In this document: positions 52,582-62,449 of the stretch, piece by piece | Layout: each line of letters begins with the position of its first letter | How positions within the stretch are numbered: the first letter of the stretch is position 1 | Assembly: GCF_000527155.1 (NCBI RefSeq) | Contig: NZ_AZUQ01000001.1 | Span: 62,001-126,000, forward strand | Direction: 5' to 3' | Length of the DNA: 64,000 bases | Source of the DNA: Haloglycomyces albus DSM 45210 | GTDB lineage: Bacteria; Actinomycetota; Actinomycetes; Mycobacteriales; Micromonosporaceae | Made by a program: the position numbers and the translations under genes | Notes under the pieces: model-generated | The model's database searches: none | Told to the model about the DNA's origin: nothing | The model's input: the letters and a program-made list of their open reading frames with translations, nothing else

Positions 52582-55335
52582 TCAACCGGTGTTGCGGAGA
52601 CCGGCGGCGATCCCGTTCACCGTGATCAAGAGGGCACGCTTGAGTTGCGGATCGGCGTCCGCATCGGTCGATCCTTCGGCACGGTAGCGACTCAACAGGG
52701 ATATCTGCAGGTAGTGCAATGGAGCGAGATAGCGATCGCGCACTTCCAGCGTACGCGCCAATTGCGCCTGTGAATCGAGGAGACGATCGCCTCCGGTGAT
52801 CTCCAGGACCTCGTTAACCGTCTTGGCATGTTCGCGCTTGATGACCTCGAAGATTCCGTGCAGTTCGCGCGGAACCAGTTCGTCGACGTAATCGGCGGCG
52901 ATGTCCAGGTCGGTTTTGGCCAAGGTCATCTCCACGTTGGAGATGAAGTTGGAGAAGAAGTGCCATTTGCCGTACATTTCCCGCAGTTCGTCGCCCAGAC
53001 CCGCCTTGCGGGCGGCTTCCAGTCCGGATCCGACGCCGTACCAACCGGGGACGATCTGGCGTGACTGCGTCCAACCGAATACCCATGGAATCGCCCGCAG
53101 GCCCTCCAACCCCGCTTCGGTGTTGGGGCGCTTGGAGGGACGTGATCCGATGTTGAGCGCGCCAAGCAGTTCGGTGGGGCTGACCGCCCAGAAGTAGTCC
53201 GACAACCCGTCGATGGCGGTCAGTTTCCGGTAGGCGTTCTTGGCGTCGGCGGAGATGGAGTCCATGTGCCCGAACCAGCGTTGCAGGACGTCCTGTTGAT
53301 GCCGCGGTTCGGTGTGCAGGAGGGTCGCCTTCAGCGAGGCGGCCACGGTCAGTTCCAGGTTCTCACGAGCCAAGGCGGGGAGGGTGTACTTATCGGACAG
53401 TACCTCGCCCTGTTCGGTGATCTTGATTTCGCCGTCCAGGGTTCCGGACGGCTGTGCCAGGATCGCGGCGTGGGTCGGTCCCCCGCCACGTCCCACCGTT
53501 CCTCCACGTCCGTGGAAGAGACGCAGGTGAACCCCGTGCTTGGCGGCCACGTCCCGCAGCCGCCGCTGCGCGACTTGAATGGACCACTGGCTGGCGGTGA
53601 TTCCCGATTCCTTATTGGAGTCGGAATATCCGAGCATGACCTCTTGGACGTTGCCGCGATTGGTCACGATCTCTCGATAAGCCGGTAGACTCAGCAACTC
53701 GTCGATGAGAGTGTCGGCCGCGGCGAGTTCCTCCACTCCTTCAAGCAGGGGAACGAAGCCGATGTCGGCTCGCCCGCGGGCCACGTCGATCAATCCGGCT
53801 TCGCGCGCCAGAATGACCGGGGCCAGAATATCGGCGGCCGTGTGTGTCATCGACACGATATAGGATTCGATGACCTGAGGGCCGAACCGCTTCTGTGCAC
53901 CGGCGATCGCGTTGAAGACGTTGTAGGTCTTGCGGTTGCGGTCGCTGAGCTCCACGTTTTTGGGGGCCAAGGGCCGGTGGCCCGAAAGTTCCTTCACCAG
54001 CAGGGCGTTGCGTTCGGCCTCGGACAGTTCCAGGTAGGGGCGGTCGAGTTCTCCCGAGGTGTCGTACAGTTCGGCGAGCGCCATGTGGTGCGCTTGGGAG
54101 TGTTCCCGTACGTCCATGGTGGCTAGTTGGAGCCCGAATGCCTCGACGACCCGGATGGTGCGATCGACGGCGCCTTTTGCCGCGAGTTGACCACGTTGCC
54201 GGGCCAGGGAGTCGCGGATGATGCGGAGGTCGGCGACCAGTTCGGAGGCGTCCGTGTAGTCCCATCCGCTTCGGTGGGTGAGTCCTTCGGCGTGCCTGGT
54301 GCGGGTGTTTTCCAGTTTCGCTTCGACGGCGCGCAGTTTCAGGCGGTACGGTTCTTCGGCGTGGACTCGGCGGTAGCGTTTGGGCACGTCGATGACGTCC
54401 AGGTCCGCTTCCACCGATTCTACGAGGTTCCGGGCCGCCGGGCGGACGGCATCGGAAACGGATATCTCGCGTACCAGTTCGGCCACGGCTCCTTCGGCGG
54501 CGGCGATTCCGTGTTCATGCTGGATGATGAGAACCTGTTCGGTGACTTCGGGGGTGACGAAGGGATTGCCGTCCCGGTCGCCGCCGATCCAGGTTCCGAA
54601 GGAGAGCAGGGCGGAGTCGGGTCGCGGGTGCGCGCCGATCGACTTCAGGGTGGTCGACAGGTCCGACAGGACTCGACCGGCCGCATCGCGGTACAGGTCG
54701 GTCAGGTAGTAGACGGCGTTGCGTGCCTCGTCGGTGGGTTCGGGACGCTCGACGCGCAGTTCGTCGGTTTGCCACAGCATGTCGATGACCTCGGCGAGGC
54801 GTCCGTCCACTTCGTCGGAGTCGGCGGAGCCGATGACGGCGCGTTCGGCCGTCTCGGCGTCGAGCAGATCGGCGATGGCACGCATTTTGGTGAGGATCGA
54901 GCGGCGCGACGCTTCGGTGGGGTGGGCGGTGAAGACGGGGCGTACTTCCAGGCGGTCGGCTGCCGCGGCGATTTGTTTGGCATCGAGTCCGGCGCTTTCG
55001 ATGTCGTCTCGCGCCTGTGCGAGCCAGCCGCCGGATTCCTGCCGTTGGCGTCGCATGTCGCGTGCGCGGTGCACCTGCTCGGTGATGTTGGCGAGGTGAA
55101 AGTACATGGAGAAGGCCCGGGCCAGATCGACTTCCTCCGCCGAGTCCAGGCGGGCCAGGCGGGCTTGTACGGCGTCGGGGTCGGCGCGTACGAGGGAGCG
55201 GACGTCCTCCACCAGTTCCAGCAGCTGGGGTCCTTCTTGCCGTACCAGGGTCTGTCCCAGGAGATTACCCAGTCGCCGAATATCGGCCCTCATCTGCTTG
55301 TCGTCGATCGCCGCTTGACTGTCGTAAAAATCCAT
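52582..55335 (-). CDS. ppc: Phosphoenolpyruvate carboxylase
   Basis: 917 residues from ATG 55335 (GGAGAG upstream); the frame is open to 55500 without conserved sequence. Catalytic motifs: the His region FTAHPTEASRRSILTKM near residue 140, FGTWIGGDRDGNPFVTPEV near 230 and the glycine-rich loop FHGRGGTVGRGGGPTHAAI near 600. C-terminus ends VNGIAAGLRNTG, the usual inhibitor-site end. Converts PEP and bicarbonate to oxaloacetate to refill the TCA cycle. Monocistronic. Confidence 0.97.
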   Translation of the reverse strand: MDFYDSQAAIDDKQMRADIRRLGNLLGQTLVRQEGPQLLELVEDVRSLVRADPDAVQARLARLDSAEEVDLARAFSMYFHLANITEQVHRARDMRRQRQESGGWLAQARDDIESAGLDAKQIAAAADRLEVRPVFTAHPTEASRRSILTKMRAIADLLDAETAERAVIGSADSDEVDGRLAEVIDMLWQTDELRVERPEPTDEARNAVYYLTDLYRDAAGRVLSDLSTTLKSIGAHPRPDSALLSFGTWIGGDRDGNPFVTPEVTEQVLIIQHEHGIAAAEGAVAELVREISVSDAVRPAARNLVESVEADLDVIDVPKRYRRVHAEEPYRLKLRAVEAKLENTRTRHAEGLTHRSGWDYTDASELVADLRIIRDSLARQRGQLAAKGAVDRTIRVVEAFGLQLATMDVREHSQAHHMALAELYDTSGELDRPYLELSEAERNALLVKELSGHRPLAPKNVELSDRNRKTYNVFNAIAGAQKRFGPQVIESYIVSMTHTAADILAPVILAREAGLIDVARGRADIGFVPLLEGVEELAAADTLIDELLSLPAYREIVTNRGNVQEVMLGYSDSNKESGITASQWSIQVAQRRLRDVAAKHGVHLRLFHGRGGTVGRGGGPTHAAILAQPSGTLDGEIKITEQGEVLSDKYTLPALARENLELTVAASLKATLLHTEPRHQQDVLQRWFGHMDSISADAKNAYRKLTAIDGLSDYFWAVSPTELLGALNIGSRPSKRPNTEAGLEGLRAIPWVFGWTQSRQIVPGWYGVGSGLEAARKAGLGDELREMYGKWHFFSNFISNVEMTLAKTDLDIAADYVDELVPRELHGIFEVIKREHAKTVNEVLEITGGDRLLDSQAQLARTLEVRDRYLAPLHYLQISLLSRYRAEGSTDADADPQLKRALLITVNGIAAGLRNTG

Positions 55336-55605
55336 AGCTCTCTCCGGTAGGGAATGTGGGCTATACGTGATCTCCCCGGCTGGAAAATCGCTACGCTCCA
55401 CCGGGGTTGCTCGCCGACGACGTTGTGGGCAGAGTATCTGATTCCGAAGCCACTGTAACCCATGTGAGTAGCCGACTCCAGCCGAACCCGAAGTCGTCAT
55501 GCGAATCCGGAGCTCATTGGGGTTGATGGGGACGGCGACGGTCGGTAACGGTGGCCTATTCTGTTAGCAGAACGGCGATATGTCGACCGCTTGGAAAGGA
55601 CCGAA

Positions 55606-57144
55606 ATGTCAGATTGGCCCGCAGACGCCGATGCCTATGTCCCCAGCTACACCCCGAATGCGGTCGAATTGGCCGACGTTGAGTTGATTCTGACGGGTGC
55701 CTATCGACCTCTGGACGGTTTCATGTCCGTTGCGGAGGCGCGTTCGGTCTTGGACAACGGGACGTTGTTGGACGGTCGGTCCTGGCCGGTTCCCGTCACC
55801 CTGGATGTTCCCTCGCGTATCGCCGACGAATTGGAGGAGCAACCGGAGTCGGCACGGTTTGTGGAGTTGACCGACCCGGAGGGCGCTCCGGTGGCGACGC
55901 TGCACGTCACCGACGCCGACGGCTTGGGAACCGAAAAGGTGCGGTTGGGTGGACGACTCCGACGTAGCGGGGACGGTTCGCACGGCGTGTTCACCGCTTA
56001 CCGCAACACCCCCGAACAGGCTAAGGAGACCTATTCGTCCTCGCGTGTCTTGGCCGCGATCGTTGATAAGCCTCTGCATCGGCCCGACCTCGCTCAATTG
56101 GCTCGGGCCACGCGACAGCTGGGAGCTCATCTTCTGTTGATCGTGCCGACCGCGAGTGATATGGCCGGTAGCCCGGAACTGCCGCTGTCCACCGCCACGG
56201 TCATGCGCACGGTGTTGGCGGCTCAGGATCGCTTGCCGTCGGCCACGATCATGGCATTGCCGTTGGCTCGACGTGCCAACCCCGTGCGTGACGGGTTGTT
56301 GGCCGCCCGCGTGGCGCGCGCGTACGGGGCGACGCACATTATGAGTCGCCCTGATTCCATTGGCGGCGGGGCGGGGGTCCGTTCGATGTTGCCCCGTGAG
56401 ATCGCCTACGACTCGCGTGACGGGCAGTGGAGGTCGATCGAGGACATCGAGCCGCCCTTCCGCAAGCCGGGGTTGAGCGACGTGGAGGTCGCCGACATGC
56501 TGGCGCGCGGATTTGAGCTACCCGAATGGTTTACTCCTCCGGCCGTGGCCGAGGAGCTACGACGTGCGTGTCCGCCCCGACCGGAACGCGGTCTGGTCGT
56601 CATGTTCACCGGCCTGTCCGGTTCCGGGAAGTCCACGATCTCCCGTGGGGTGTACGAATCACTCCTGGAGGACGGCAATCGGACGGTGACACTGTTGGAC
56701 GGAGACGTCGTACGACGCCATCTGTCCGCTGGACTGGGTTTTTCCAAAGCGGACCGTTCCATGAACATTCGGCGTATTGGATTCGTCGCGGCTGAGATCG
56801 GGCGCCACGGCGGTATCGCCTTGGCGGCACCGATCGCTCCGTACGATGCCGACCGCTTGGCCGCTCAGGCCATGGCCAAGCAAGCGGGCGCGGACTTTCT
56901 TCTCATACACGTCAACACGCCTCTGGAGGTCTGCGAAGAACGCGACCGCAAGGGGCTGTATGCCAAGGCCCGCGCCGGGCAGTTGAAGGAATTCACCGGG
57001 ATCTCAGACCCGTACGAGGAGCCCGCCGCGGCCGACCTCCACATCGACACCAGTGATATTACCGTCGGTGAGGCTACCGAACAGGTGTTGGAGTTGATGA
57101 CCGACGGCGGCTGGCTCGAATCGAGCGGATTCAAACTGGACTGA
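55606..57144 (+). CDS. Adenylyl-sulfate (APS) kinase with N-terminal ATP-sulfurylase-like domain
   Basis: 512 residues from ATG 55606, ten bases after GGAAAGGA. C-terminal domain, about 325-512: APS kinase (CysC) with P-loop FTGLSGSGKSTISRGVY near 336, LLDGDVVRRHL, and signature GLYAKARAGQLKEFTGISDP. It phosphorylates APS to PAPS. N-terminal domain, about 1-320, is sulfurylase-like (AYRPLDGFMSVAEARSVLDN, then GATHIMSRPDSIGGG), but the QxRNPxHxxH catalytic motif reads IVDKPLHRPDL: the first Gln, Arg and Asn and the second His are missing. The sulfurylase half is thus probably inactive or altered. No cysD/cysN nearby. Confidence 0.85.
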   Translation: MSDWPADADAYVPSYTPNAVELADVELILTGAYRPLDGFMSVAEARSVLDNGTLLDGRSWPVPVTLDVPSRIADELEEQPESARFVELTDPEGAPVATLHVTDADGLGTEKVRLGGRLRRSGDGSHGVFTAYRNTPEQAKETYSSSRVLAAIVDKPLHRPDLAQLARATRQLGAHLLLIVPTASDMAGSPELPLSTATVMRTVLAAQDRLPSATIMALPLARRANPVRDGLLAARVARAYGATHIMSRPDSIGGGAGVRSMLPREIAYDSRDGQWRSIEDIEPPFRKPGLSDVEVADMLARGFELPEWFTPPAVAEELRRACPPRPERGLVVMFTGLSGSGKSTISRGVYESLLEDGNRTVTLLDGDVVRRHLSAGLGFSKADRSMNIRRIGFVAAEIGRHGGIALAAPIAPYDADRLAAQAMAKQAGADFLLIHVNTPLEVCEERDRKGLYAKARAGQLKEFTGISDPYEEPAAADLHIDTSDITVGEATEQVLELMTDGGWLESSGFKLD

Positions 57145-57168
57145 GCGGCTCGATCGCACGGGACCGTC

Positions 57169-57861
57169 TTAGGCGAAAAGACGGTCCCCAAAAACCATCA
57201 GTATCAGTGCCACCGGGATCAGGTACAGCAGAGCCAGCCCGACCCAGTGGAACTTCAATACGTCGTCGACCGCCGCACGCCAGTTCCGCCCCACGGGCAA
57301 CGCACCCGACCTCAGGCTGTAGACGGTGGCGAACCAGAAGGTCGGAATCGTCGCCGCCCATACCACCATGCAATAAGGGCACAGCACTTCGATCACGAAG
57401 ATCGACTGCACCGTCAACCAGCCGATGAAGACCATCCCGCCCAGGGTGCCGAGGTTGAACAGCAGGGTGACGAAACGTGGCAGACGCACGCGGGAGGCGA
57501 ACAGAACGCCGGTGAAAATCACGAAAGGAAAGGCCATCAGGCCGATCAGGGGGTTGGGGAAGCCGAAAAGCGACGCCTGCGGGGTGGCCATGACCGAGCC
57601 ACAGGACAGTACCGGGTTGATGTCGCAACTGATGGAGTGGTCGGGATCGTCCAGTACGAGGAATTTCTCGTAGGCAAGGCTGAAGGCACCCAGAAGGCCG
57701 ACGATTCCGGCCAGGAAAAGCACCCAACCGGTCGTGCGTTGCCCCTTCACCGAGATGGGTCCGGGTGCCGATCCGGCGGTCAGTCCGTCGTCGGTCGGGG
57801 TCGACGGGTCGTGTGAATCTCGCATGGCAGGCTGACTAACTACTCCAAGTGTTGAATCCAT
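57169..57861 (-). CDS. Vitamin K epoxide reductase (VKOR) family protein
   Basis: 230 residues with four to five membrane helices. The quinone-linked disulfide motif is CPYC (VIEVLCPYCMVVW) near residue 160, and the loop pair is SCDINPVLSCGSV near 80. Actinobacterial VKOR reoxidises DsbA-like oxidases and passes electrons to menaquinone. The start could be 57861 or 57825 (MRDSHD); neither ribosome site is strong. No DsbA-like gene is adjacent. Confidence 0.9.
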   Translation of the reverse strand: MDSTLGVVSQPAMRDSHDPSTPTDDGLTAGSAPGPISVKGQRTTGWVLFLAGIVGLLGAFSLAYEKFLVLDDPDHSISCDINPVLSCGSVMATPQASLFGFPNPLIGLMAFPFVIFTGVLFASRVRLPRFVTLLFNLGTLGGMVFIGWLTVQSIFVIEVLCPYCMVVWAATIPTFWFATVYSLRSGALPVGRNWRAAVDDVLKFHWVGLALLYLIPVALILMVFGDRLFA

Positions 57862-57956
57862 ACTCTAGGAACGATGAGGCGCTCACGCGGTTACGGCAGG
57901 CACCACGTCCCCTGTTTCAAGCGATCCTACTCCGCTGTGCCGAACCGTCGTCGACC

Positions 57957-58829
57957 TCAGGCCCGAATACCGTTGCCGCCGTCGACCACGAGCGTCTGAC
58001 CCGTGACGTACGAGGCCGATGGACTGCAGAAGAAGGCCACGGCGGCAGCCACCTCCTCGGGCGTGCCGGGGCGTCCGAGGGGAGAGTCCACTCCGCGCTG
58101 CAGCTCGGGCACCGTCGACGAACCGGTGTGGATCAAACCGGGCGCGACGGCGTTCACCGTCACCCCGTCGGCGACGACCTCGGTGGCAAGCGCACGCGTC
58201 AATCCCGCCACGCCGGCCTTGGCCGAGGCGTAGGCCGCTTCGGCGGGCATGACACTGGAGACTCCGGCGGTGGCGGAGACGTTGACGATGCGTCCCCATC
58301 CGGATTCCGCCATACTCTGTACGAAATACCGGCTGACCAGGAATGTACTGTGCAGGTTCCGGGTGATCTCGGCTTCCCAGTCGTCGAACCCCAACTGTGC
58401 CACCGGTTTGGTGACGGCCGGTGCGGTTTTGGACGTCATTCCGGCGTTGTTGACCACGATGTCGACCTCGCCGAGCCCTTCGGTAACCGCGTCGCCGAGC
58501 CCGGCCACTTCGGCTTCGTCGGTCAGATCGGCCACGAAACCGACCGCGTCGAGTTCATTGGCACGTTCATGGATGCGTTTGGTGGTGGAGACGAGAGCCA
58601 ACCGAGCCCCGGCCAGGCGCAGACGGGTGGCGATGGCCATTCCGATTCCGTCGTCGGCACCCGCCCCGGTCACCAGGGCCGTTTTGCCGATCAGCGAGTC
58701 CAGGTCACGGAGCCGTGCGGTGGGTTCTTCATCGGGACCGTGCTCATTGTCGGCGGCGTTCGATACGCCCGCGCCGGCGACGGGGAGGGTGATGACGTCA
58801 TTGTGCGACTGTGACCGTGGACTGTTCAT
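57957..58829 (-). CDS. Short-chain dehydrogenase/reductase
   Basis: 290 residues from ATG 58829 ([11 protein letters not shown]). The SDR core starts about residue 45: [19 protein letters not shown] (cofactor), [11 protein letters not shown], and the catalytic triad region [12 protein letters not shown] with YASAKAG, ending [15 protein letters not shown]. The N-terminal 40 residues are disordered and acidic. The substrate is unknown; FabG-like enzymes cannot be told apart here. Divergent from the AMMECR1 gene. Confidence 0.88.
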   Translation of the reverse strand: MNSPRSQSHNDVITLPVAGAGVSNAADNEHGPDEEPTARLRDLDSLIGKTALVTGAGADDGIGMAIATRLRLAGARLALVSTTKRIHERANELDAVGFVADLTDEAEVAGLGDAVTEGLGEVDIVVNNAGMTSKTAPAVTKPVAQLGFDDWEAEITRNLHSTFLVSRYFVQSMAESGWGRIVNVSATAGVSSVMPAEAAYASAKAGVAGLTRALATEVVADGVTVNAVAPGLIHTGSSTVPELQRGVDSPLGRPGTPEEVAAAVAFFCSPSASYVTGQTLVVDGGNGIRA

Positions 58830-58969
58830 GCGCTCAGTGTCCCACAACGGCCCACTAATCAAAACCACCGAGGAGGTGAACCCGGGTTTCGCCGGGTTAC
58901 TCCCGTTGACCGGGTGAGGTGCGGGCCCCACTGGTCAGTCGGCTATTCTGAACGGTCAGGAGGAACCAG

Positions 58970-59584
58970 ATGAATTGTGATTTTGGTAATGTCGTGGTCG
59001 ATGTGGCGCGACGAGCCATCGAAACCGGCTTCACCGCACAACCTCCCCGACCTGCCGAGCTCATCGCGACACGCGTGCCTGACTCGACCCGCCGGCGCTT
59101 CGACGAACCCGGCGCGGTATTCGTCACAATCTCCGATTCCGAAGGGCGTCTACGCGGCTGCATCGGGTCGCTGCGTGCGCGGCGGCGGCTGGGCGACGAC
59201 ATTGTCCACAACGCCCGGAGGGCCGCTGAAGATCCGCGTCTTCCAGCGGTAACACCGGAGGAATTCGACCGGCTCGTGGTGAGTGTGGCGGTGCTGTCGA
59301 CTCCGACCGTTCTGGACGTGTCGACCTTCGCGGCACTCCTGCGACACCTGTCTCCGGGAGTGGACGGGCTGACTCTGCTCGACACCACCGGAAAACGGGC
59401 CACGTTTCTACCGTCGGTGTGGAAGACCCTGCCGAATCGAACGGCGTTCGTCCGAGCTCTCCTGCGTAAAGGCGGGTGGGACGTCACCGCACCCGAGGCG
59501 GAACTGGAGTCTTATCCCTGGCCAGAGGGCATGACAGCGGAACGCTACACGACGACGTCCTTTGCCGAAAGCCGTCGGCAGTGA
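58970..59584 (+). CDS. AMMECR1-domain protein (AmmeMemoRadiSam system protein A)
   Basis: 204 residues of AMMECR1 fold: family motif GRLRGCIGSLRARRRLGDDI near residue 62, then NARRAAEDPRLPAVTPEEFD and VWKTLPNRTAFVRALLRKGG. The start is preceded by AGGAGG at 58959. In many genomes it lies with Memo and a radical SAM protein, neither of which is in this window. Function unsolved. It is followed 63 bp later by apbC on the same strand. Confidence 0.9.
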   Translation: MNCDFGNVVVDVARRAIETGFTAQPPRPAELIATRVPDSTRRRFDEPGAVFVTISDSEGRLRGCIGSLRARRRLGDDIVHNARRAAEDPRLPAVTPEEFDRLVVSVAVLSTPTVLDVSTFAALLRHLSPGVDGLTLLDTTGKRATFLPSVWKTLPNRTAFVRALLRKGGWDVTAPEAELESYPWPEGMTAERYTTTSFAESRRQ

Positions 59585-59647
59585 GGTAAGGCCACCACTG
59601 CCTTGTGCGACTCGGTGTTCACAGAGGCCCGAGTTAGGATTGATCGT

Positions 59648-60784
59648 ATGTCAGATACCGCCGATGTTATTGCTGCTATTCGCGCCGAACTTGCGAAAGT
59701 GAACGACCCTGAAATCCACCGTCCGATTACCGAACTGGGGATGGTGGAATCCATCGACGTCGCCGGTTCGCACGCGACAGTGAAAATACTGCTGACTGTT
59801 CAAGGGTGCCCGATGCGCGACACCTTGACCAGAGATGTGAGGGAAGCAGCCCTGCGTGTAAGCGGTATTGACGATGCGACGGTCGATTTCGGAGTCATGA
59901 CCGACGAACAGCGCCGCGATCTCCAGACCTCCCTACGCGGTTCGGCCGGACCAGAACCGGTCATCCCGTTCAATCTTCCCACCAACCGCACCAAGGTCTT
60001 CGCCGTCGCCTCCGGAAAAGGAGGTGTCGGTAAGTCCTCCGTCACGGTCAACCTGGCCGCCGCCCTGCAACAGAAGGGCCTGTCGGTCGGCGTCGCCGAC
60101 GCCGACATCTACGGACACTCCATTCCCCGCATGATGGGAGCGGACACGCCTCCCACTCAGGTGGAAGACATGATCATGCCTCCTACCGCGCACGGTATGA
60201 AGGTCATTTCCATCGGCATGTTCACTCCGGGGAACACCGCCGTCGTCTGGCGCGGCCCCATGTTGCACCGTGCTCTGCAGCAGTTCCTCGCGGACGTGTA
60301 CTGGGGCGAACTGGACGTCCTGCTGCTGGATCTACCTCCGGGGACCGGGGACATCGCGATTTCGGTGGCGCAACTGCTGCCGAACGCCGAACTCGTATTG
60401 GTCACCACACCGCAACAGGCGGCCGCGGAGGTGGCCGAACGCGCCGGAGCCATCGTGTCTCAGACGCACCAAAAGATCGCCGGGGTCATCGAGAACATGT
60501 CGTGGATGCGCCTGCCCGGCGGTGACGTGATGGAACCGTTCGGCAAGGGCGGTGCACAGCAGGTGTCGAAGGCGTTGACGCGGGACATCGGGGCCGAGGT
60601 ACCGGTCCTCGGGCAGGTCCCGCTCGACACCGGAATCCGAGAGGCCGGGGACGCGGGCACACCGTTCATCCTGGACCACCCGACCGCCGAAGCGACCGAG
60701 GCACTGACGTCGATCGCCGACCAACTGGCCACCAAGAAGGTCTCCTTGGCCGGAAAGCAGTTGGGGCTCTCCCCAACCGGGTAA
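59648..60784 (+). CDS. apbC: Iron-sulfur carrier/ATPase ApbC (Mrp/NBP35 family)
   Basis: 378 residues. N-terminal MIP18-like domain (KVNDPEIHRPITELGMVESI), then P-loop NTPase with deviant Walker A VASGKGGVGKSSVTVNLAAA near residue 121, Walker B DVLLLDLPPGTGDIAIS near 220, and GVIENMSWMRLPGGDVMEPF near 282. The CxxC pair found in many Mrp proteins after this point is absent; I recall the same in actinobacterial Mrp. Assembles or carries Fe-S clusters. A GTG at 59603 is a weaker start; AGGATTG precedes the ATG at 59648. Confidence 0.93.
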   Translation: MSDTADVIAAIRAELAKVNDPEIHRPITELGMVESIDVAGSHATVKILLTVQGCPMRDTLTRDVREAALRVSGIDDATVDFGVMTDEQRRDLQTSLRGSAGPEPVIPFNLPTNRTKVFAVASGKGGVGKSSVTVNLAAALQQKGLSVGVADADIYGHSIPRMMGADTPPTQVEDMIMPPTAHGMKVISIGMFTPGNTAVVWRGPMLHRALQQFLADVYWGELDVLLLDLPPGTGDIAISVAQLLPNAELVLVTTPQQAAAEVAERAGAIVSQTHQKIAGVIENMSWMRLPGGDVMEPFGKGGAQQVSKALTRDIGAEVPVLGQVPLDTGIREAGDAGTPFILDHPTAEATEALTSIADQLATKKVSLAGKQLGLSPTG

Positions 60785-60805
60785 AACACTCAATCACACG
60801 CGTGT

Positions 60806-60834
60806 GGGGGGTCGTCGTTCATCGACGACCCCCC
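60806..60834. terminator. Bidirectional terminator after apbC
   Basis: GGGGGGTCGTCG pairs with CGACGACCCCCC (12 bp, 5-base loop). It lies 22 bp after apbC, facing the YbjQ-like gene. Confidence 0.85.
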
Positions 60835-60846
60835 AAACTTGTCATG

Positions 60847-61182
60847 TCACTCCCGTTCGGTCGTCACAGCAGTGCCGTAGGCACATACCTCGGTTCCGAT
60901 TCCACGTGCGTCGGTGACGTCGAACCGCATCATGACCACGGCGTTCGCTCCCAATTCGCGGGCCTTCGCGGTCATCCGTTCCACCGCCTGTTCTCGGGAC
61001 GCCACCAGGGCCTTGGTCAAGCCTCGCAGTTCTCCTCCGAAGATCGACTTGACTCCGGCACCGATGTCCGAGCCGATGTTGCGCGCTCGTACGGTCACCC
61101 CGAAGACTTCGCCCTTGAGGTCGGTCACACGGTATCCGGGCACCGATTCGGTCGTGGACACCAGTACGTCGTCCGCCGGCAT
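60847..61182 (-). CDS. YbjQ/UPF0145 family protein
   Basis: 111 residues: DVLVSTTESVPGYRVTDLKG, then EVFGVTVRARNIGSDIGAGV, then RMTAKARELGANAVVMMRFD. This is the small heavy-metal-binding-like YbjQ fold that forms pentamers. Start at ATG 61182 with AAGAAGG upstream; the ATG at 61212 would add MVLIDEEGGA. Function unknown. Convergent with apbC. Confidence 0.88.
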   Translation of the reverse strand: MPADDVLVSTTESVPGYRVTDLKGEVFGVTVRARNIGSDIGAGVKSIFGGELRGLTKALVASREQAVERMTAKARELGANAVVMMRFDVTDARGIGTEVCAYGTAVTTERE

Positions 61183-61300
61183 CGCGCCGCCTTCTTCGTC
61201 TATCAAAACCATGTCCGTCAGTCTAGGGCAATGTCCCCTAGCTAATGACAATTGTCGATAACATTCCGATAACGTTCCGAACGGGAAAACGACCGGATGC

Positions 61301-62230
61301 CTACTGTCCAGTATGGAGCATCTCGTTGAGCTCGCCCCAGGACCCGGTGCGTGGGTGCACCTCCAGACGTCCGGTCTGAGAGTTGGTCCAGAACTGCAGG
61401 TTGTCCTTTCCGGACAGTGCAGCGGCCTTGACCACTTCACCATCGGGCAGGGCCACCTTCGACCCGGCGGTGACATAGCAGCCCGCCGCTACGACGCAGT
61501 TGTTCCCCAAGGAAATGCCGATCCCCGCGTTGGCACCCAGCAGGCAGCGTTCTCCGATGGAGATGACTTCCTTACCGCCGCCCGACAGCGTCCCCATGAT
61601 CGAGGCACCGCCACCGATGTCGGAACCGTCACCGACGAGAACACCGGCCGAAATACGACCTTCCACCATGGAGGAACCCAGAGTTCCGGCATTGAAGTTG
61701 ACGAACCCCTCGTGCATCACCGTCGTTCCCGAAGCCAGGTGCGCGCCAAGACGAACACGTGAGGCGTCGGCGATCCGTACTCCGCTGGGAGTCACGTAAT
61801 CGGCCATGGCGGGGAACTTGTCGATCGACTTGATCGACAAGTTCCGCCCTTGGCCACGCAGTTGGAGACGCGCCGGTGCCAGGTTTTCGGGCTGCACCGG
61901 ACCGTGGTCGGTCCACACATTGTTCGGTAGATGTCCGAACAGGCCGGTCATATTGATCGAGTGCGGGATGACGAAGCGGTGACTCAACAACTGCAGCCGC
62001 AGGTACACGTCTCCGGTGTTGACCGGTTCGTCGGCCAGCGAAGGAATCGTCACGACGACACCGCGTGACGTCGTTCCCGTCGCGTTCTCCACCTCGATTT
62101 CGGGCGCGGCAAGATCGCCGGGCTGTTCCCCCACTCCCAAGCGCTCAAACCATACGTCCAATACCGTGCCGTCAGCTGCTATCGTCGCCACCCCGGCACC
62201 CCAGGCGGCCTCTGTTCTGTATTCACTCAC
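61301..62230 (-). CDS. dapD: Tetrahydrodipicolinate N-succinyltransferase
   Basis: 309 residues. Actinobacterial DapD: N-terminal alpha/beta domain, then a left-handed beta helix with hexapeptide repeats from about residue 150 (VRIADASRVRLGAHLASGTT, then VGDGSDIGGGASIMGTLSGG, then GISLGNNCVVAAGCYVTAGS). Makes N-succinyl-2-amino-6-oxopimelate in the succinylase branch of lysine/meso-DAP synthesis. Divergent from dapE, so both sit under a shared 219-bp promoter region. Confidence 0.96.
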   Translation of the reverse strand: MSEYRTEAAWGAGVATIAADGTVLDVWFERLGVGEQPGDLAAPEIEVENATGTTSRGVVVTIPSLADEPVNTGDVYLRLQLLSHRFVIPHSINMTGLFGHLPNNVWTDHGPVQPENLAPARLQLRGQGRNLSIKSIDKFPAMADYVTPSGVRIADASRVRLGAHLASGTTVMHEGFVNFNAGTLGSSMVEGRISAGVLVGDGSDIGGGASIMGTLSGGGKEVISIGERCLLGANAGIGISLGNNCVVAAGCYVTAGSKVALPDGEVVKAAALSGKDNLQFWTNSQTGRLEVHPRTGSWGELNEMLHTGQ

Positions 62231-62449
62231 AATACGAGCCTAACCACTGGTACACCCGCCACCGCTGGAGTGGCGGAAACAGTGAGGCGATCCTCGAGGA
62301 CGCGCCGGTACCCGCGTCGTCGCCGACTCCTCCATCGTGGCGCTAAGGTGGGTGCGACTTAGAATGAGTCCGACACGGGCGGACCTCCGTCCGAACCGTG
62401 CCGACGACATCCGAACAATGGCACTCCCGCACTGACTGAGGTTGTAACC

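Noticed and set aside
54127-55350. Long plus-strand Gly/Val-rich frame of 407 codons
   Set aside because: Mirror of the ppc gene, whose catalytic motifs are all in frame on the minus strand.
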